NCBI GenBank assembly: GCA_963772975.1
Contig: CAVYZH010000011.1
Coordinates: forward strand, 310,001-374,000
Source of the DNA: AC-32 sp963772975
GTDB lineage: Bacteria; Actinomycetota; Thermoleophilia; Gaiellales; Gaiellaceae
Length of the DNA stretch: 64,000 nt
Reading direction: 5' to 3'
Shown here piece by piece: positions 26,928-35,279 of this stretch (position 1 is its first letter; each line of letters opens with the position of its first letter). Both the position numbers and the translations under genes were made by a program. Under the pieces are notes generated by a model. It was given only the letters and a program-made list of their open reading frames with translations. It was not told where the DNA came from and did not search any database.

Positions 26928-27083
26928 GCCTGAGCATCAGGGTCCCGTTACAGACCTGAGGTTAAGCCCGTTCGGTCCCTCGAACTAGACTTCCTTCCGT
27001 CCGGCGCCGGCAGATCGTCCCGAAGGGGTGATGCACCGCCCCGCGCGCCGGAAGAGGCTGTGATCCGTGGAGGGGCGTATGCC

Positions 27084-27635
27084 ATGCCTGCGCTGAGGCC
27101 CGCGCTGGCAATGCTGGTGCTGGGTGCGCTGCTAGTGGCGGCCGGTTGTGGCGGCAACAGCAGCTCGAGCAACGAGTCGTCTCCCGACGAGTGGGCAAGC
27201 GGCTTCTGCTCCTCGGTCACGACCTGGAAGGACTCGGTCAAGTCCGCGGGGAACGAGCTCAAGAGCAACCCCTCGAAGGACAGCCTGAACACCACCGCCG
27301 ACGACATCAAGAGCGCGAGCGACACTCTGATCAGCGACCTCAAGGATCTCGGCAAGCCGAACACCAAGCAGGGTCAGGACGCGAAGGACGAAGTCGACCA
27401 GCTCTCGAGCGAGCTCAAGGACGACGTGGATCAGGTGGAGAGTGACGTCAAGAACGTCTCGGGCGTGCGGGACGTGCCCACCGCGGTGCAGAGCGTGAGC
27501 ACGACGCTCTCGACGATGAAGAACCAGGTCAACTCGGCCGTGACGAAGCTCGGTCAGGCCAACCCGGACGGCGAGCTCAAGCAGGCGTTCCAGGACTCGT
27601 CGGACTGCGACAGCCTGACGAGCTCCTCTTCCTAG
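27084..27635 (+). CDS. Lipoprotein with a helical, coiled-coil-like domain
   Basis: A 183-residue lipoprotein. A signal peptide (ALAMLVLGALLVAAGC) ends in a lipobox with Cys at about residue 23, followed by a Ser/Asn-rich linker. The rest is acidic and helical, with heptad-like repeats (DDIKSASDTLISDLKDLG, LSSELKDDVDQVESDVKNV), ending in CDSLTSSSS. Two further cysteines (GFCSS and DCDS) could form a disulfide. ATG 27084 is preferred to GTG 27060 because GGAGGGG lies 8 nt before it. Likely anchored on the outer face of the membrane; role unknown. Confidence 0.75.
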   Translation: MPALRPALAMLVLGALLVAAGCGGNSSSSNESSPDEWASGFCSSVTTWKDSVKSAGNELKSNPSKDSLNTTADDIKSASDTLISDLKDLGKPNTKQGQDAKDEVDQLSSELKDDVDQVESDVKNVSGVRDVPTAVQSVSTTLSTMKNQVNSAVTKLGQANPDGELKQAFQDSSDCDSLTSSSS

Positions 27636-27958
27636 CTCACCGGCTCGAGCACATCGGTGGCTGATCGTCGAGGGCGTCGCCGAATGAGACGCGACGAGCG
27701 AACGCGGGAAACGCGCGGCGATGGTTGAGGAAGCCGCGCTTGCCGCCTCCTCGCTGATCGCTTCTCACCGGCGCCGGCTACCAGGAGGGCGGTGGTGACA
27801 CTTCCGGCCATGACCGAAAGAGCGACTAGGCGGCGAAGGGAATGCGGGGTCGCGTGACGACGGGCCGGGGGCTCATGCGGGTACCGACCGTGCGGGTGTG
27901 ACCATCGTCGCCCGGCCTGGCGCACAGTGGTCGGCTTGACGGTGACCGTCGGGACTGT
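27636..27958. other. Region without a convincing gene
   Basis: About 320 nt after the lipoprotein. Only short Arg/Ser-rich frames are open. Nothing regulatory stands out. Confidence 0.4.
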
Positions 27959-28135
27959 TCAAGGGTTGTCCTGAAGGTTCGGAGGGCTGCAGTCCGGGCA
28001 GCAGAAGACGAGCTCACCTGGCTCGCCCAGGTCGTCTCCGCTCAGGTACGCGCGCCAACGCTCCTCGTCCCCCGGCAGCCAAGCTGCCTCGCATTCCGCG
28101 CACCTGGGGATGAGCGCGACGCTTTCGAGAGCCAT
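27959..28135 (-). CDS. Small zinc-ribbon-like protein
   Basis: A 58-residue protein on the minus strand starting at ATG 28135. Two Cys pairs, CAEC at residues 12-15 and CPDC at 46-49, frame a WLPGDEERWRAYLSGDD segment, giving a four-cysteine zinc-ribbon layout. A second, broken copy of the last part lies at 29049-29136. No partner domain is present; role unknown. Confidence 0.6.
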   Translation of the reverse strand: MALESVALIPRCAECEAAWLPGDEERWRAYLSGDDLGEPGELVFCCPDCSPPNLQDNP

Positions 28136-28662
28136 CGGCCGAGTGTACGACGTGCTCCGCCGGCCTCACAACGACCGGAAAGGCCAGTCGCCGGTTAGGG
28201 CACGTCCTCAACGACCAGCACCGGCGGGCCTCCTCGCCAACCCCCTTCTGGGGGATGGCGGCCCGTCCGGGCAGAAGTAGCCTCGCTGGCGGGAAGGTGA
28301 GGGGGGCGCGCCTCATGTGTGGCGGCGCACGAGGAGGCGCACCCCACCTTCTCCTTCAGGCTTGCTCGGCGAGCCCCTTCCCCTTTTGGGGGTGCGGTTC
28401 TCGGGCTGGGGCCGGCCGGCTGGGTGAGTCTAGAGACGCCGAGGACCCTGGGCGTTTGCCCCCCTGTCCTCGGCGCCTCGTACAAGCAGACGCCTCCATT
28501 TGTGGTTCCTTGTGCAGCACCCCGGTGGCGAGACCGCCCGCGAGTCTAGGAGAGCCGGTGCTTTAGCTGGTCAGGCAGACGAAGCCGAGGATCGGATGAA
28601 GCTCGATCCCGTTGGGCGCGACTCCCCGTCGCCGCCTGCTTCCTTCTCTCTAGTCGACCCTT
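28136..28662. other. Non-coding region with strong hairpins
   Basis: No frame looks protein-like. Two inverted repeats stand out: 28235-28260 (CGCCA and TGGCG outside, CCCCC and GGGGG inside, TTCT loop) and 28437-28446 paired with 28466-28475 (10 bp, CGCCGAGGAC). A third short CCCC-TTTT-GGGG hairpin lies near 28380. These could be terminators or the remains of a structured RNA. Confidence 0.45.
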
Positions 28663-28965
28663 TTGGTCTCCGAATATCACTCGCTCGCGGTTCCTGACCG
28701 ACCACTTCTGGTCATAGCCGACACGGGCCGTCTGGTGGCACTCTGGTGGGGTTATGGCTCATCGCACCTTCAACCCGCTGCCGCTGCTCTGATGGTGATC
28801 GTGCTCGTAGCGATCGGGAGCGCCTGGGCGCTCGGAATCGTGTGGGCGTTTAGCCTGTTCGCAGTCGCGCAGAAGGCGGATCGCCTACGCGATGACACCC
28901 TCGCGGAAATTATCGCTGCCGAAGTCGAGTCGAACGAACTGGTCGGCGAGCTTCAGTCGGCCTAA
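28663..28965 (+). CDS. Possible small single-helix membrane protein
   Basis: The C-terminal 57 codons (from ATG 28792) encode a hydrophobic segment MVIVLVAIGSAWALGIVWAF followed by a charged helix ending ELVGELQSA. The longer TTG start at 28663 has no support, and no ribosome-binding site is seen for either, so the start is uncertain. No family recognised. Confidence 0.35.
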   Translation: MVSEYHSLAVPDRPLLVIADTGRLVALWWGYGSSHLQPAAAALMVIVLVAIGSAWALGIVWAFSLFAVAQKADRLRDDTLAEIIAAEVESNELVGELQSA

Positions 28966-29048
28966 TCCTCGAATCGCTAGGAAAGGGCACCGCTGGCCAA
29001 CACTCAGCCTGTCTCGCGCGGGGCAACATAGAAACCATGTCACTCGCC

Positions 29049-29136
29049 CCCGAAACTCTCGCTCGGCGCACAGGGGGCAGTAGAAGACGAGCTCGGCTGG
29101 CTCGTCGAGATCGTCGCAGCCCAGGTACGCGGCGCC
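29049..29136 (-). pseudogene. Fragment of a second zinc-ribbon-like gene
   Basis: The minus strand encodes AAYLGCDDLDEPAELVFYCP followed by LCAEREF, closely matching the second half of the protein at 27959-28135 (RAYLSGDDLGEPGELVFCCP). The first Cys pair is absent, so this is a 5'-truncated copy just inside the right edge of the island. Confidence 0.5.
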
Positions 29137-29464
29137 GTTCTCGGTCTCTAGCCTGAATAGGAAACCTGCCAATCCGACTCCTCCTCTCGGTGGGGCCGGA
29201 CGGCTGCCCAGCATAAGTGAGCCAGACGCCATTGGGGGGTCTGTTACCAAAGACGCCTGGCCACGTTCTGTAAGACGAACGGGAGAGGCCCCTGTTGCTG
29301 ATCCGATTGCGCCATTCCACTGCCGGAGGTAGAGGCGGTCCGAGCGAGAAGAGCCCCGATTCCGGGTATCACCGGGGTATGCACCACCTGTGCTTCCCCG
29401 GCACGTATGTTCGCGTTGGGCGCGCATGGTTGAGCGAAATCGGCCCAACCGCGCACCCCTGAAA

Positions 29465-29536
29465 GGCGCATACGGGATTCGAACCCGTGCCGCCGCCGTG
29501 AGAGGGCGGTGTCCTAGGCCACTAGACGAATGCGCC
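29465..29536 (-). tRNA. tRNA-Glu (anticodon CTC)
   Basis: A full cloverleaf: acceptor stem GGCGCAT paired with ATGCGCC, D-arm around TCTAGTGGCC, anticodon stem CCGCC/GGCGG with loop CTCTCAC giving CUC, and T-arm ACGGG-TTCGAAT-CCCGT. CCA is not encoded. Its 3' end faces the island and matches the candidate attachment repeat at 21134. Confidence 0.97.
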
Positions 29537-29583
29537 GCGGCGGGCCGTAGTGTAGCTAGCCGACGCTGGTACTTTGCGAAAGG

Positions 29584-29654
29584 CTGCGGGGCTAGGATTC
29601 GAACCTAGACTACTCGGTCCAGAGCCGAGCGTCCTACCATTAGACGACCCCGCA
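29584..29654 (-). tRNA. tRNA-Gln (anticodon CTG)
   Basis: Cloverleaf with acceptor stem TGCGGGG/CCCCGCA, anticodon stem CTCGG/CCGAG with loop CTCTGGA giving CUG, and T-arm CTAGG-TTCGAAT-CCTAG. It lies 47 nt upstream of tRNA-Glu on the same strand, so the two are probably co-transcribed. Confidence 0.97.
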
Positions 29655-29689
29655 ACGTGCCGTTGCGGCGGTCGGAAGTGTAGCCCCGC

Positions 29690-30364
29690 TCAAGCCCCGG
29701 TGGCGCTGAACGCGGAGGCGCCGTGACGACGCAGCTTCCAACCCGGATCCTGCAGCGTCTCGGCGCGGCGCATCGACCGCCAGCTGCCGTCGGTGCGCGG
29801 AAGCTGCAGCCCGCCGAAACGGTACGCGTAGCGGTTGCACTGCCTCGTCTCGGCGTAGCTCTCGGCCGTCGCCACCGGCTCCCAGGCCTGGTGGCTGCGC
29901 GGGAGGTAGAACGGGCCCGAGATTCCGGCGGGCGACACGACGATCCAGGCGTCGCGTGCGAACTGCAGCTCCATCACGGCGACGCGGACCTTGATGCCCG
30001 GCACGATCCCGGTCGCGAGCTCGACGTACTCGGGCGCGCGGCCGGGCTGTGCCAACTCGTAGTAGAGCCGGCCCTCGTTCGAGTCGCCGAAGGTGGCGAG
30101 CCCGACCTGCAGCCATTCGTCGGCGCCGTGCGGCCCGAGCCCCGGGCCGCCGACACCGATCCAGCCGGCGACGTGATTCGAGCCGCCGACCGCGGCAGGA
30201 GTGTCGAGCATGCTGATCGTGGCCGCGATCCCGTTCGCCTTGGTCGGGCTGTAGAGCCCGGCGTAGGAGTAGCCCTTCGGGCAGGCGAGCGCAGCGGGCA
30301 CGAGGACCGCAGCGGCGAGGGCCGAGACCCCCGCGAGCAGGGCGATGCGTGCGCGGGCCACCAA
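29690..30364 (-). CDS. Secreted protein of unknown function
   Basis: A 224-residue protein with a clear signal peptide (ARIALLAGVSALAAAVLVPA, cleavage after ALA). The mature part begins CPKGYSYAGLYSP and is rich in Gly and aromatic residues, with strand-like segments such as VAGWIGVGGPGLGP and DEWLQVGLATFG that suggest a beta-sandwich. Two cysteines could pair. I do not recognise a family. It is separated from the ABC exporter genes by about 80 nt on the same strand. Confidence 0.65.
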   Translation of the reverse strand: MVARARIALLAGVSALAAAVLVPAALACPKGYSYAGLYSPTKANGIAATISMLDTPAAVGGSNHVAGWIGVGGPGLGPHGADEWLQVGLATFGDSNEGRLYYELAQPGRAPEYVELATGIVPGIKVRVAVMELQFARDAWIVVSPAGISGPFYLPRSHQAWEPVATAESYAETRQCNRYAYRFGGLQLPRTDGSWRSMRRAETLQDPGWKLRRHGASAFSATGA

Positions 30365-30445
30365 CTCGAGGATCGGGCGCGTTCAGAGGCACTCCGATCC
30401 CTCGTTTCAGTGACTTGACGCTTACGTCACGAAGTCGGCGCGGTT

Positions 30446-32251
30446 CTAGGCCGCGTCGGCGGCCCAGTCGCCGTAGAGCGACGTGTAGAGGCCGCCCACG
30501 CGCATCAGCTCGTCGTGCGTGCCCTGTTCGACGACCTGGCCGTGCTCGAGCACGACGATCAGGTCGGCGTCGCGGATCGTGGAGAGCCGGTGCGCGATCA
30601 CGAACGCGGTCCGGCCCGCGAGCAGCGTGCGCAGCGCCCGCTCGATCTTGCGCTCGGTGCCGATGTCGACGGACGAGGTCGCCTCGTCGAGGATCAGGAT
30701 GCGCGGGTCGGCGAGCAGGGCGCGAGCGAGGGCGACGAGCTGGCGCTGACCGAGCGAGAGGCGGCTCCCTCGTTCCTGGAGGTCGGTCTCGTAACCGTCC
30801 TCGAGCCGAAGGATGAAGTCGTTCGCGCCGATCGTCTCGGCCGCGCTCACGACGTCCTCCGGTGAGGCATCGGGCCGGCCGAAGGCGATGTTGTCGCGGA
30901 CCGTGCCGGCGAAGAGGAACCCTTCCTGCGGCACGATCCCGAGCTGGCCGCGTAGCGAGGCCTGCGTCACCTCGCGCAGGTCGTGCCCGTCGATCGTGAT
31001 CCTCCCCTCACGCGGGTCGTAGAAGCGTGCGAGCAGCTTGGCGATCGTCGACTTGCCCGCGCCCGTGTGGCCGACGAGGGCGACCGTCGTTCCCGCCGGG
31101 ACCTCGAGGTCGAGCCCGTGCAGCACCTCCGGCCCGTCGCCGTACCCGAAGCGCACGCCCTCGAACGCGACGTTGCCCTCGACGGTCGGCAGCTCGAGCG
31201 TCCCCGGCAGGTCGGTCACCTCGGGCTCCTGGTCGAGCACGTCCACGATCTTGTCCAGCGCGGCGGTGGCGGAGAGGAACGTGCCGTACAGCTGCGAGAG
31301 CTGTTGCACCGGATCGAAGAAGTTCTGTACGTAGAGCATGAAGGCGAACAGCGTTCCCAGCGTGACCGCGCCCTGGAAGTAGAGGTGGCCGCCGTAGCCC
31401 AGCACGACTGCGAGCGCGACCGTCGAGAGCAGGTCGACGAACGGGAAGTAGAGGCCGTTGAGGACGACCGTCTCCATGTTCGCGTCGCGGTAGCGCTCGG
31501 TCACCTTGCGGAACTGGCGCGTGTTCGCCCGCTCACGCGTGAACGCCTGGACGATCCGCATCCCGGCGATGTCCTCGGCGAGCGTGGCCGTGACGAGGCC
31601 GAGCCGCTCGCGCACTGAGGCGTAGGCGCGCGCGGAGCGCTTGCGGAAGATCGCCGTGGCGACGCTCATGAACGGAATCACGATCAGCGTCGCGAGCGCC
31701 AGGCGCCAGTCGAGGATGAAGAGCAGGATCGCGGTGCCGAGCAGCGTGAGTGAGTTCTGGACCAGGCTCGTGACCCCGTCGGTGACCAGCTGGTCGATCG
31801 CCTCGACGTCGTTCGTCAGGCGGCTGATGATCACGCCCGCGCGGTTGCGCTCGTAGAAGCCGAGCGAGAGATCCTGGAGATGGTCGAAGAGGTGGTTGCG
31901 CAGGTCGGCCAGGATGCGCTCGCCGACCCAGCCGGTGAGGTAGGTCTGGACGTAGCTCATGCCCCAGCTCAGAAGGCCGAAGACGAGGAAGGCGGCGACG
32001 ATCCACCAGAGCGCGCCGAGGTCGTGCCGGCGGATTCCGTCGTCGACCGCGTACTTGGCGAGCAGCGGCGGCGCGAGCGCGAAGGCCGTCGCGAGCAGGA
32101 GCGAGCCGATCGAGAACAGCGTGCGCGTGCGGTAGGGGCGCGTGAAGCGGACGAGCATCCCGAGCCGCCGGCGCGTGCGCCGCCACGACCAGTCGTCGAC
32201 GTGCGCAGTGCGTTCGCGCATCAGGTGCGAGCCGGACTGCCAGACCCTCAC
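30446..32251 (-). CDS. ABC exporter half-transporter, subunit with canonical Walker B
   Basis: A 601-residue multidrug-type half-transporter: six membrane helices in the first 320 residues, then a nucleotide-binding domain with Walker A GHTGAGKST, signature LSLGQRQ, Walker B ILILDEATSSVD and switch AHRLST. The catalytic Glu after Walker B is present, but the signature has Leu in place of the usual first Gly. GTG 32251 overlaps the stop of the partner gene (GTGA), so the two halves are translated together as a heterodimer. Substrate unknown. Confidence 0.92.
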   Translation of the reverse strand: MRVWQSGSHLMRERTAHVDDWSWRRTRRRLGMLVRFTRPYRTRTLFSIGSLLLATAFALAPPLLAKYAVDDGIRRHDLGALWWIVAAFLVFGLLSWGMSYVQTYLTGWVGERILADLRNHLFDHLQDLSLGFYERNRAGVIISRLTNDVEAIDQLVTDGVTSLVQNSLTLLGTAILLFILDWRLALATLIVIPFMSVATAIFRKRSARAYASVRERLGLVTATLAEDIAGMRIVQAFTRERANTRQFRKVTERYRDANMETVVLNGLYFPFVDLLSTVALAVVLGYGGHLYFQGAVTLGTLFAFMLYVQNFFDPVQQLSQLYGTFLSATAALDKIVDVLDQEPEVTDLPGTLELPTVEGNVAFEGVRFGYGDGPEVLHGLDLEVPAGTTVALVGHTGAGKSTIAKLLARFYDPREGRITIDGHDLREVTQASLRGQLGIVPQEGFLFAGTVRDNIAFGRPDASPEDVVSAAETIGANDFILRLEDGYETDLQERGSRLSLGQRQLVALARALLADPRILILDEATSSVDIGTERKIERALRTLLAGRTAFVIAHRLSTIRDADLIVVLEHGQVVEQGTHDELMRVGGLYTSLYGDWAADAA

Positions 32252-34047
32252 GAGGCCGCCTCCAGCGCGTCGCCCGCACGCGACTCGACCGCGTCGGCGA
32301 ACTGGCGCTCGAGCAGCCCGTGCTCGTAGATGTCGCGGTAGACCGGGCTCGTCTCGAGCAGCTCGTCGTGCGTTCCGCGTGCGGCGATGCGGCCCGCGTC
32401 GAGGACGACGATCTCGTCGGCGAGCGCGATCGTCGAGAGGCGGTGGGCGATGATCAGCGTCGTCCGGTCGCGCATCGCCTCGCGCAGGCCCACGCGAATC
32501 CTCGCCTCGGTGGTCGCGTCCACCGAGGCGGTCGCGTCGTCGAGGATCAGGATCCGCGGGTCGACCGCGAGCGCGCGCGCGATCGCCAGGCGCTGACGCT
32601 GGCCGCCCGAGAGCGTGATCCCGCGCTCGCCGATGATCGTGTCGTAGCCGTCGGGCAGCTCCTGGACGAACTCATCCGCCTGGGCTAGTCGAGCGACCCG
32701 CTCGACCTCCGCCTCGGCGAGATCCGGCGCGCCGAAGGTGATGTTCTCGCGGACGCTCGCCGAAAACAGGAACGGATCCTGCGAGATCACGCCGATCTCT
32801 CGTCGCAGCGAGGTGAGCTTCACGTCGCGCACGTCGACGCCGTCGACCAGCACGCGGCCGCCGGTCGTGTCGTAGAAGCGAGGCACGAGCGACGTCAGCG
32901 TCGTCTTGCCGGAGCCGGTCTGCCCGATCAGCGCGATCGTCCTGCCGGCGGGAACGTCGAGCGTGACGCCGTCGAGCACCGGCCGTCCGGCGAGGTACTC
33001 GAAGCGCACGTCCTCGAAGCGCAGGTCACCGTCGCCCGGCGGCAGCTCGACGGCAGCGGGCCGCTCGGCGATCTCCTCGGGCTCGTCCATCACCTGGAAG
33101 ATCCGCTCGCCCGAGGCGGTCGCGCGCTGCGCCTGGCCGATCCACATCCCGAGCGAGCGCAGCGGCATCACCAGCATGCCGAGGTAGAGGTTGAAGGAGA
33201 CGAAGCCACCGACGGTGAGCTCGCCGCTCGTCACCATGCGCGCGCCCACGAGCAGCACGGCGCCCTGCGCAAGCAGCGGCAGCCAGGAGATGAATGGCAC
33301 GTAGAGCGCGCGCTGCCGGTTCGCCTTCACGGTCTGCTCGAAGACTGCCTCGGAGCGAGCGTGGAACTTGGCCGACTCCTGCGGCTCCTGCGCGAACGAC
33401 TTGACGACGTGGACGCCGACGATGTTCTCCTCCGCCACCGTGGCCACGTCCGCGAGCTTCTGCTGTACCTCGCGCAGGGTCGGATGCGTCACGTGGCTGT
33501 AGCGATAGGCGACGACCACGAGCACGGGCGTGATCGCCAGCGAGATCAGCGCGAGCTTCCAGTTGAAGACGAGCAGCACCACGGTCACCGAGATAACGGT
33601 GATCGCGTTCTGGAAGAAGAAGATCAGGCCGTAGCCGAGGAAGAAGCGGACGCCCTGCAGGTCGACCGTCGCGCGCGACATCAGCTGGCCGGTCTGGTGG
33701 CGGTCGTAGAAGCCGAACGAGAGGCGCACTAGGTGCGAGTAGAGGCCGTGCCGCATGTCCATCTCGACCGCCAGAGCCTGGCGGCCGGAGAGCAGACGGC
33801 GGCCGGCCATCAGGCCGGCGCGGGCGAAGCCGACTGCCAGCACGGCGCCGACGAGGATCCAGAGCATCTGGGGATCGTGTGTGGCCAGCGCCTTGTCGAT
33901 CACGGTCCCGGTCAGCCAGACCAGGGCGATCGCGGCCCCCTGGGAGAGGACGGCGAGCAGGATCGAGACCGTCAGGGAGAGCTTGTAGGGGCGCAGGAAG
34001 CCGAGTAGCCGGGCGAACGTGTGGCGATGACGAGGGACCTCCTGCAC
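32248..34047 (-). CDS. ABC exporter half-transporter, subunit with degenerate Walker B
   Basis: A 599-residue partner half-transporter with the same layout: membrane domain, Walker A GQTGSGKTT, signature LSGGQRQ, Walker B ILILDDATASVD and switch AHRLST. The residue after Walker B is Asp, not the catalytic Glu, so its own ATP site should hydrolyse poorly. In a heterodimer this site is completed by the variant LSLGQRQ of the other subunit, giving one degenerate and one normal ATP site. The GTG start follows a TAGATT -10 element (34054-34059) by 6 nt. Confidence 0.92.
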   Translation of the reverse strand: MQEVPRHRHTFARLLGFLRPYKLSLTVSILLAVLSQGAAIALVWLTGTVIDKALATHDPQMLWILVGAVLAVGFARAGLMAGRRLLSGRQALAVEMDMRHGLYSHLVRLSFGFYDRHQTGQLMSRATVDLQGVRFFLGYGLIFFFQNAITVISVTVVLLVFNWKLALISLAITPVLVVVAYRYSHVTHPTLREVQQKLADVATVAEENIVGVHVVKSFAQEPQESAKFHARSEAVFEQTVKANRQRALYVPFISWLPLLAQGAVLLVGARMVTSGELTVGGFVSFNLYLGMLVMPLRSLGMWIGQAQRATASGERIFQVMDEPEEIAERPAAVELPPGDGDLRFEDVRFEYLAGRPVLDGVTLDVPAGRTIALIGQTGSGKTTLTSLVPRFYDTTGGRVLVDGVDVRDVKLTSLRREIGVISQDPFLFSASVRENITFGAPDLAEAEVERVARLAQADEFVQELPDGYDTIIGERGITLSGGQRQRLAIARALAVDPRILILDDATASVDATTEARIRVGLREAMRDRTTLIIAHRLSTIALADEIVVLDAGRIAARGTHDELLETSPVYRDIYEHGLLERQFADAVESRAGDALEAAS

Positions 34048-34056
34048 CCTCGAAAT

Positions 34057-34677
34057 CTAGCGATCCGCCTGGTTGCGATGGATTCGCGCGAGCTCGCGGT
34101 GGATGAGCCGTACAGCGGCGTGAGTGCGTTCCCTGTTCGCCTCGACGTTCGTCCACGCGCTCGCCCCGGACGGGTGTGGGAGCGGAACCGCGACGGCGCC
34201 GTGGCACGGGAACGCGGTTCCGATGGAGCTCTTGAGGTCGGCGATGCCGAGCAGTTGCTTGATGGCGAGTGTGCCGACCGGGACGATCAGCGTGGGCCGG
34301 ATCAGCCGCAGCTCCCACTCCCGCCAGAAGGCGCAGAGCTCCTGTTCTTCGCGCTCTGGCTTCCGGTCGCCTCGTTTCGAGTCTCTGCCGGGGTAGCAGC
34401 GCGTGACCGAAGCGCAGTAGAAGGTCGCGTAGAACTCGTGCTCGTCGACCCCGAGCCAGCGCCGTAGCGTTTGGCCAGCGCGGCCGCGCCAGGGCCGTCC
34501 CTCCTGGCCCTCGACCACACCCGGCGCCTGGCCGAACATGTACGCGTGCTGGCCGGCGTAGGGCTGGACGACCGGGAGCGATTGGATCGGGAAGCCGGCC
34601 TCGGCGCACGCGCGGCACACCCGGTTGTCGCGCTGTAGCGAGGCGATCGAGCGGTAGAGCGTCCGGCGCCGCGTCAA
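34057..34677 (-). CDS. Uracil-DNA glycosylase superfamily protein (family 4-like)
   Basis: A 206-residue protein that starts at TTG 34677, overlapping the methyltransferase stop (TTGA). Motif I appears as FGQAPGVVEGQEGRPWRGRAG and motif II as PHPSGAS, which place it in the UDG superfamily. Cysteines in VCRACAEAG and in FYCASVTRCYPG could bind an iron-sulfur cluster, as in family 4 enzymes. It should remove uracil or other deaminated bases. Its exact family needs a phylogeny. Confidence 0.78.
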   Translation of the reverse strand: MTRRRTLYRSIASLQRDNRVCRACAEAGFPIQSLPVVQPYAGQHAYMFGQAPGVVEGQEGRPWRGRAGQTLRRWLGVDEHEFYATFYCASVTRCYPGRDSKRGDRKPEREEQELCAFWREWELRLIRPTLIVPVGTLAIKQLLGIADLKSSIGTAFPCHGAVAVPLPHPSGASAWTNVEANRERTHAAVRLIHRELARIHRNQADR

Positions 34678-35261
34678 GAGCGGACGGCGACGAACCAGCG
34701 GCCTGCGAAGAGCGTCTCGCCGCCGCCGAGCTCTTGGGCGAGCGCCTCGGGCTCGAAGTAGCGCTTGTAGACCTCCCAGCGCGAGCCGTCGTTGAGGATC
34801 CGCTCCTGCCACTCCTCACGCACGTCACTGGCGTGGAGCGAGGCATCGACCACGACAAGCTCGGGCGCCACCCGCCGCGCCTCGCTCAGAAACCGTTCCC
34901 GCTCTGGCTCCTCGAGATGTCCGTAGAAGTGCGCGGTGAAGACGCGGTCGAATGAGCCGTCCTCGAACGGAAGCGTGAGCGCATCGCCGTGGACGAACGT
35001 CGCCGACCGCGCCTGCCTGCGCGCCTCCTCGAGCATCGACTCGCTCTGGTCCAGTCCGACGATCTCGCCTGGGAGATCCCGGGTGAGGAAGCCCGTGCCG
35101 CAGGCAACGTCGAGCGTGCGCGCGGGCGGAAGCCGCTCGAGCGTCGCTCGAAGGCCGTCGAGGTCGTCCTCCCAGCCCGGCCGGTCGCGCTCCGCGAAGC
35201 GGCCGACGCCGCGGTACCACTCGTCGTACTCCGGGGCGCGGCGGTCGTAGTACGCCTTCAC
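34674..35261 (-). CDS. Class I SAM-dependent methyltransferase
   Basis: A 195-residue methyltransferase. The SAM-binding loop is TLDVACGTGFLTRDL near residue 50, followed by the acidic ribose contact in IVGLDQSESML and the post-III segment around GDALTLPFEDGSFDRV. The substrate cannot be inferred. GTG 35261 is chosen since TAGTCT lies 7 nt before it on the minus strand and the conserved YYDRRAPEYDEWY follows at once. It is coupled to the UDG gene. Confidence 0.85.
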   Translation of the reverse strand: MKAYYDRRAPEYDEWYRGVGRFAERDRPGWEDDLDGLRATLERLPPARTLDVACGTGFLTRDLPGEIVGLDQSESMLEEARRQARSATFVHGDALTLPFEDGSFDRVFTAHFYGHLEEPERERFLSEARRVAPELVVVDASLHASDVREEWQERILNDGSRWEVYKRYFEPEALAQELGGGETLFAGRWFVAVRS

Positions 35262-35267
35262 GCTTCT

Positions 35268-35274
35268 TAGACTA
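35268..35274. promoter_or_regulatory. Overlapping divergent -10 elements (methyltransferase and formiminotransferase)
   Basis: The heptamer TAGACTA reads TAGACT on the plus strand (35268-35273, 6 nt before GTG 35280) and TAGTCT on the minus strand (35269-35274, 7 nt before GTG 35261). Both starts would be leaderless. It mirrors the site at 16872-16878. Confidence 0.55.
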
Positions 35275-35279
35275 CGCGC

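Noticed and set aside
28255..28566. A 103-codon frame in the island
   Set aside because: It covers the hairpin-rich region, is Cys/Pro/Gly-rich without pattern, and lacks a ribosome-binding site.
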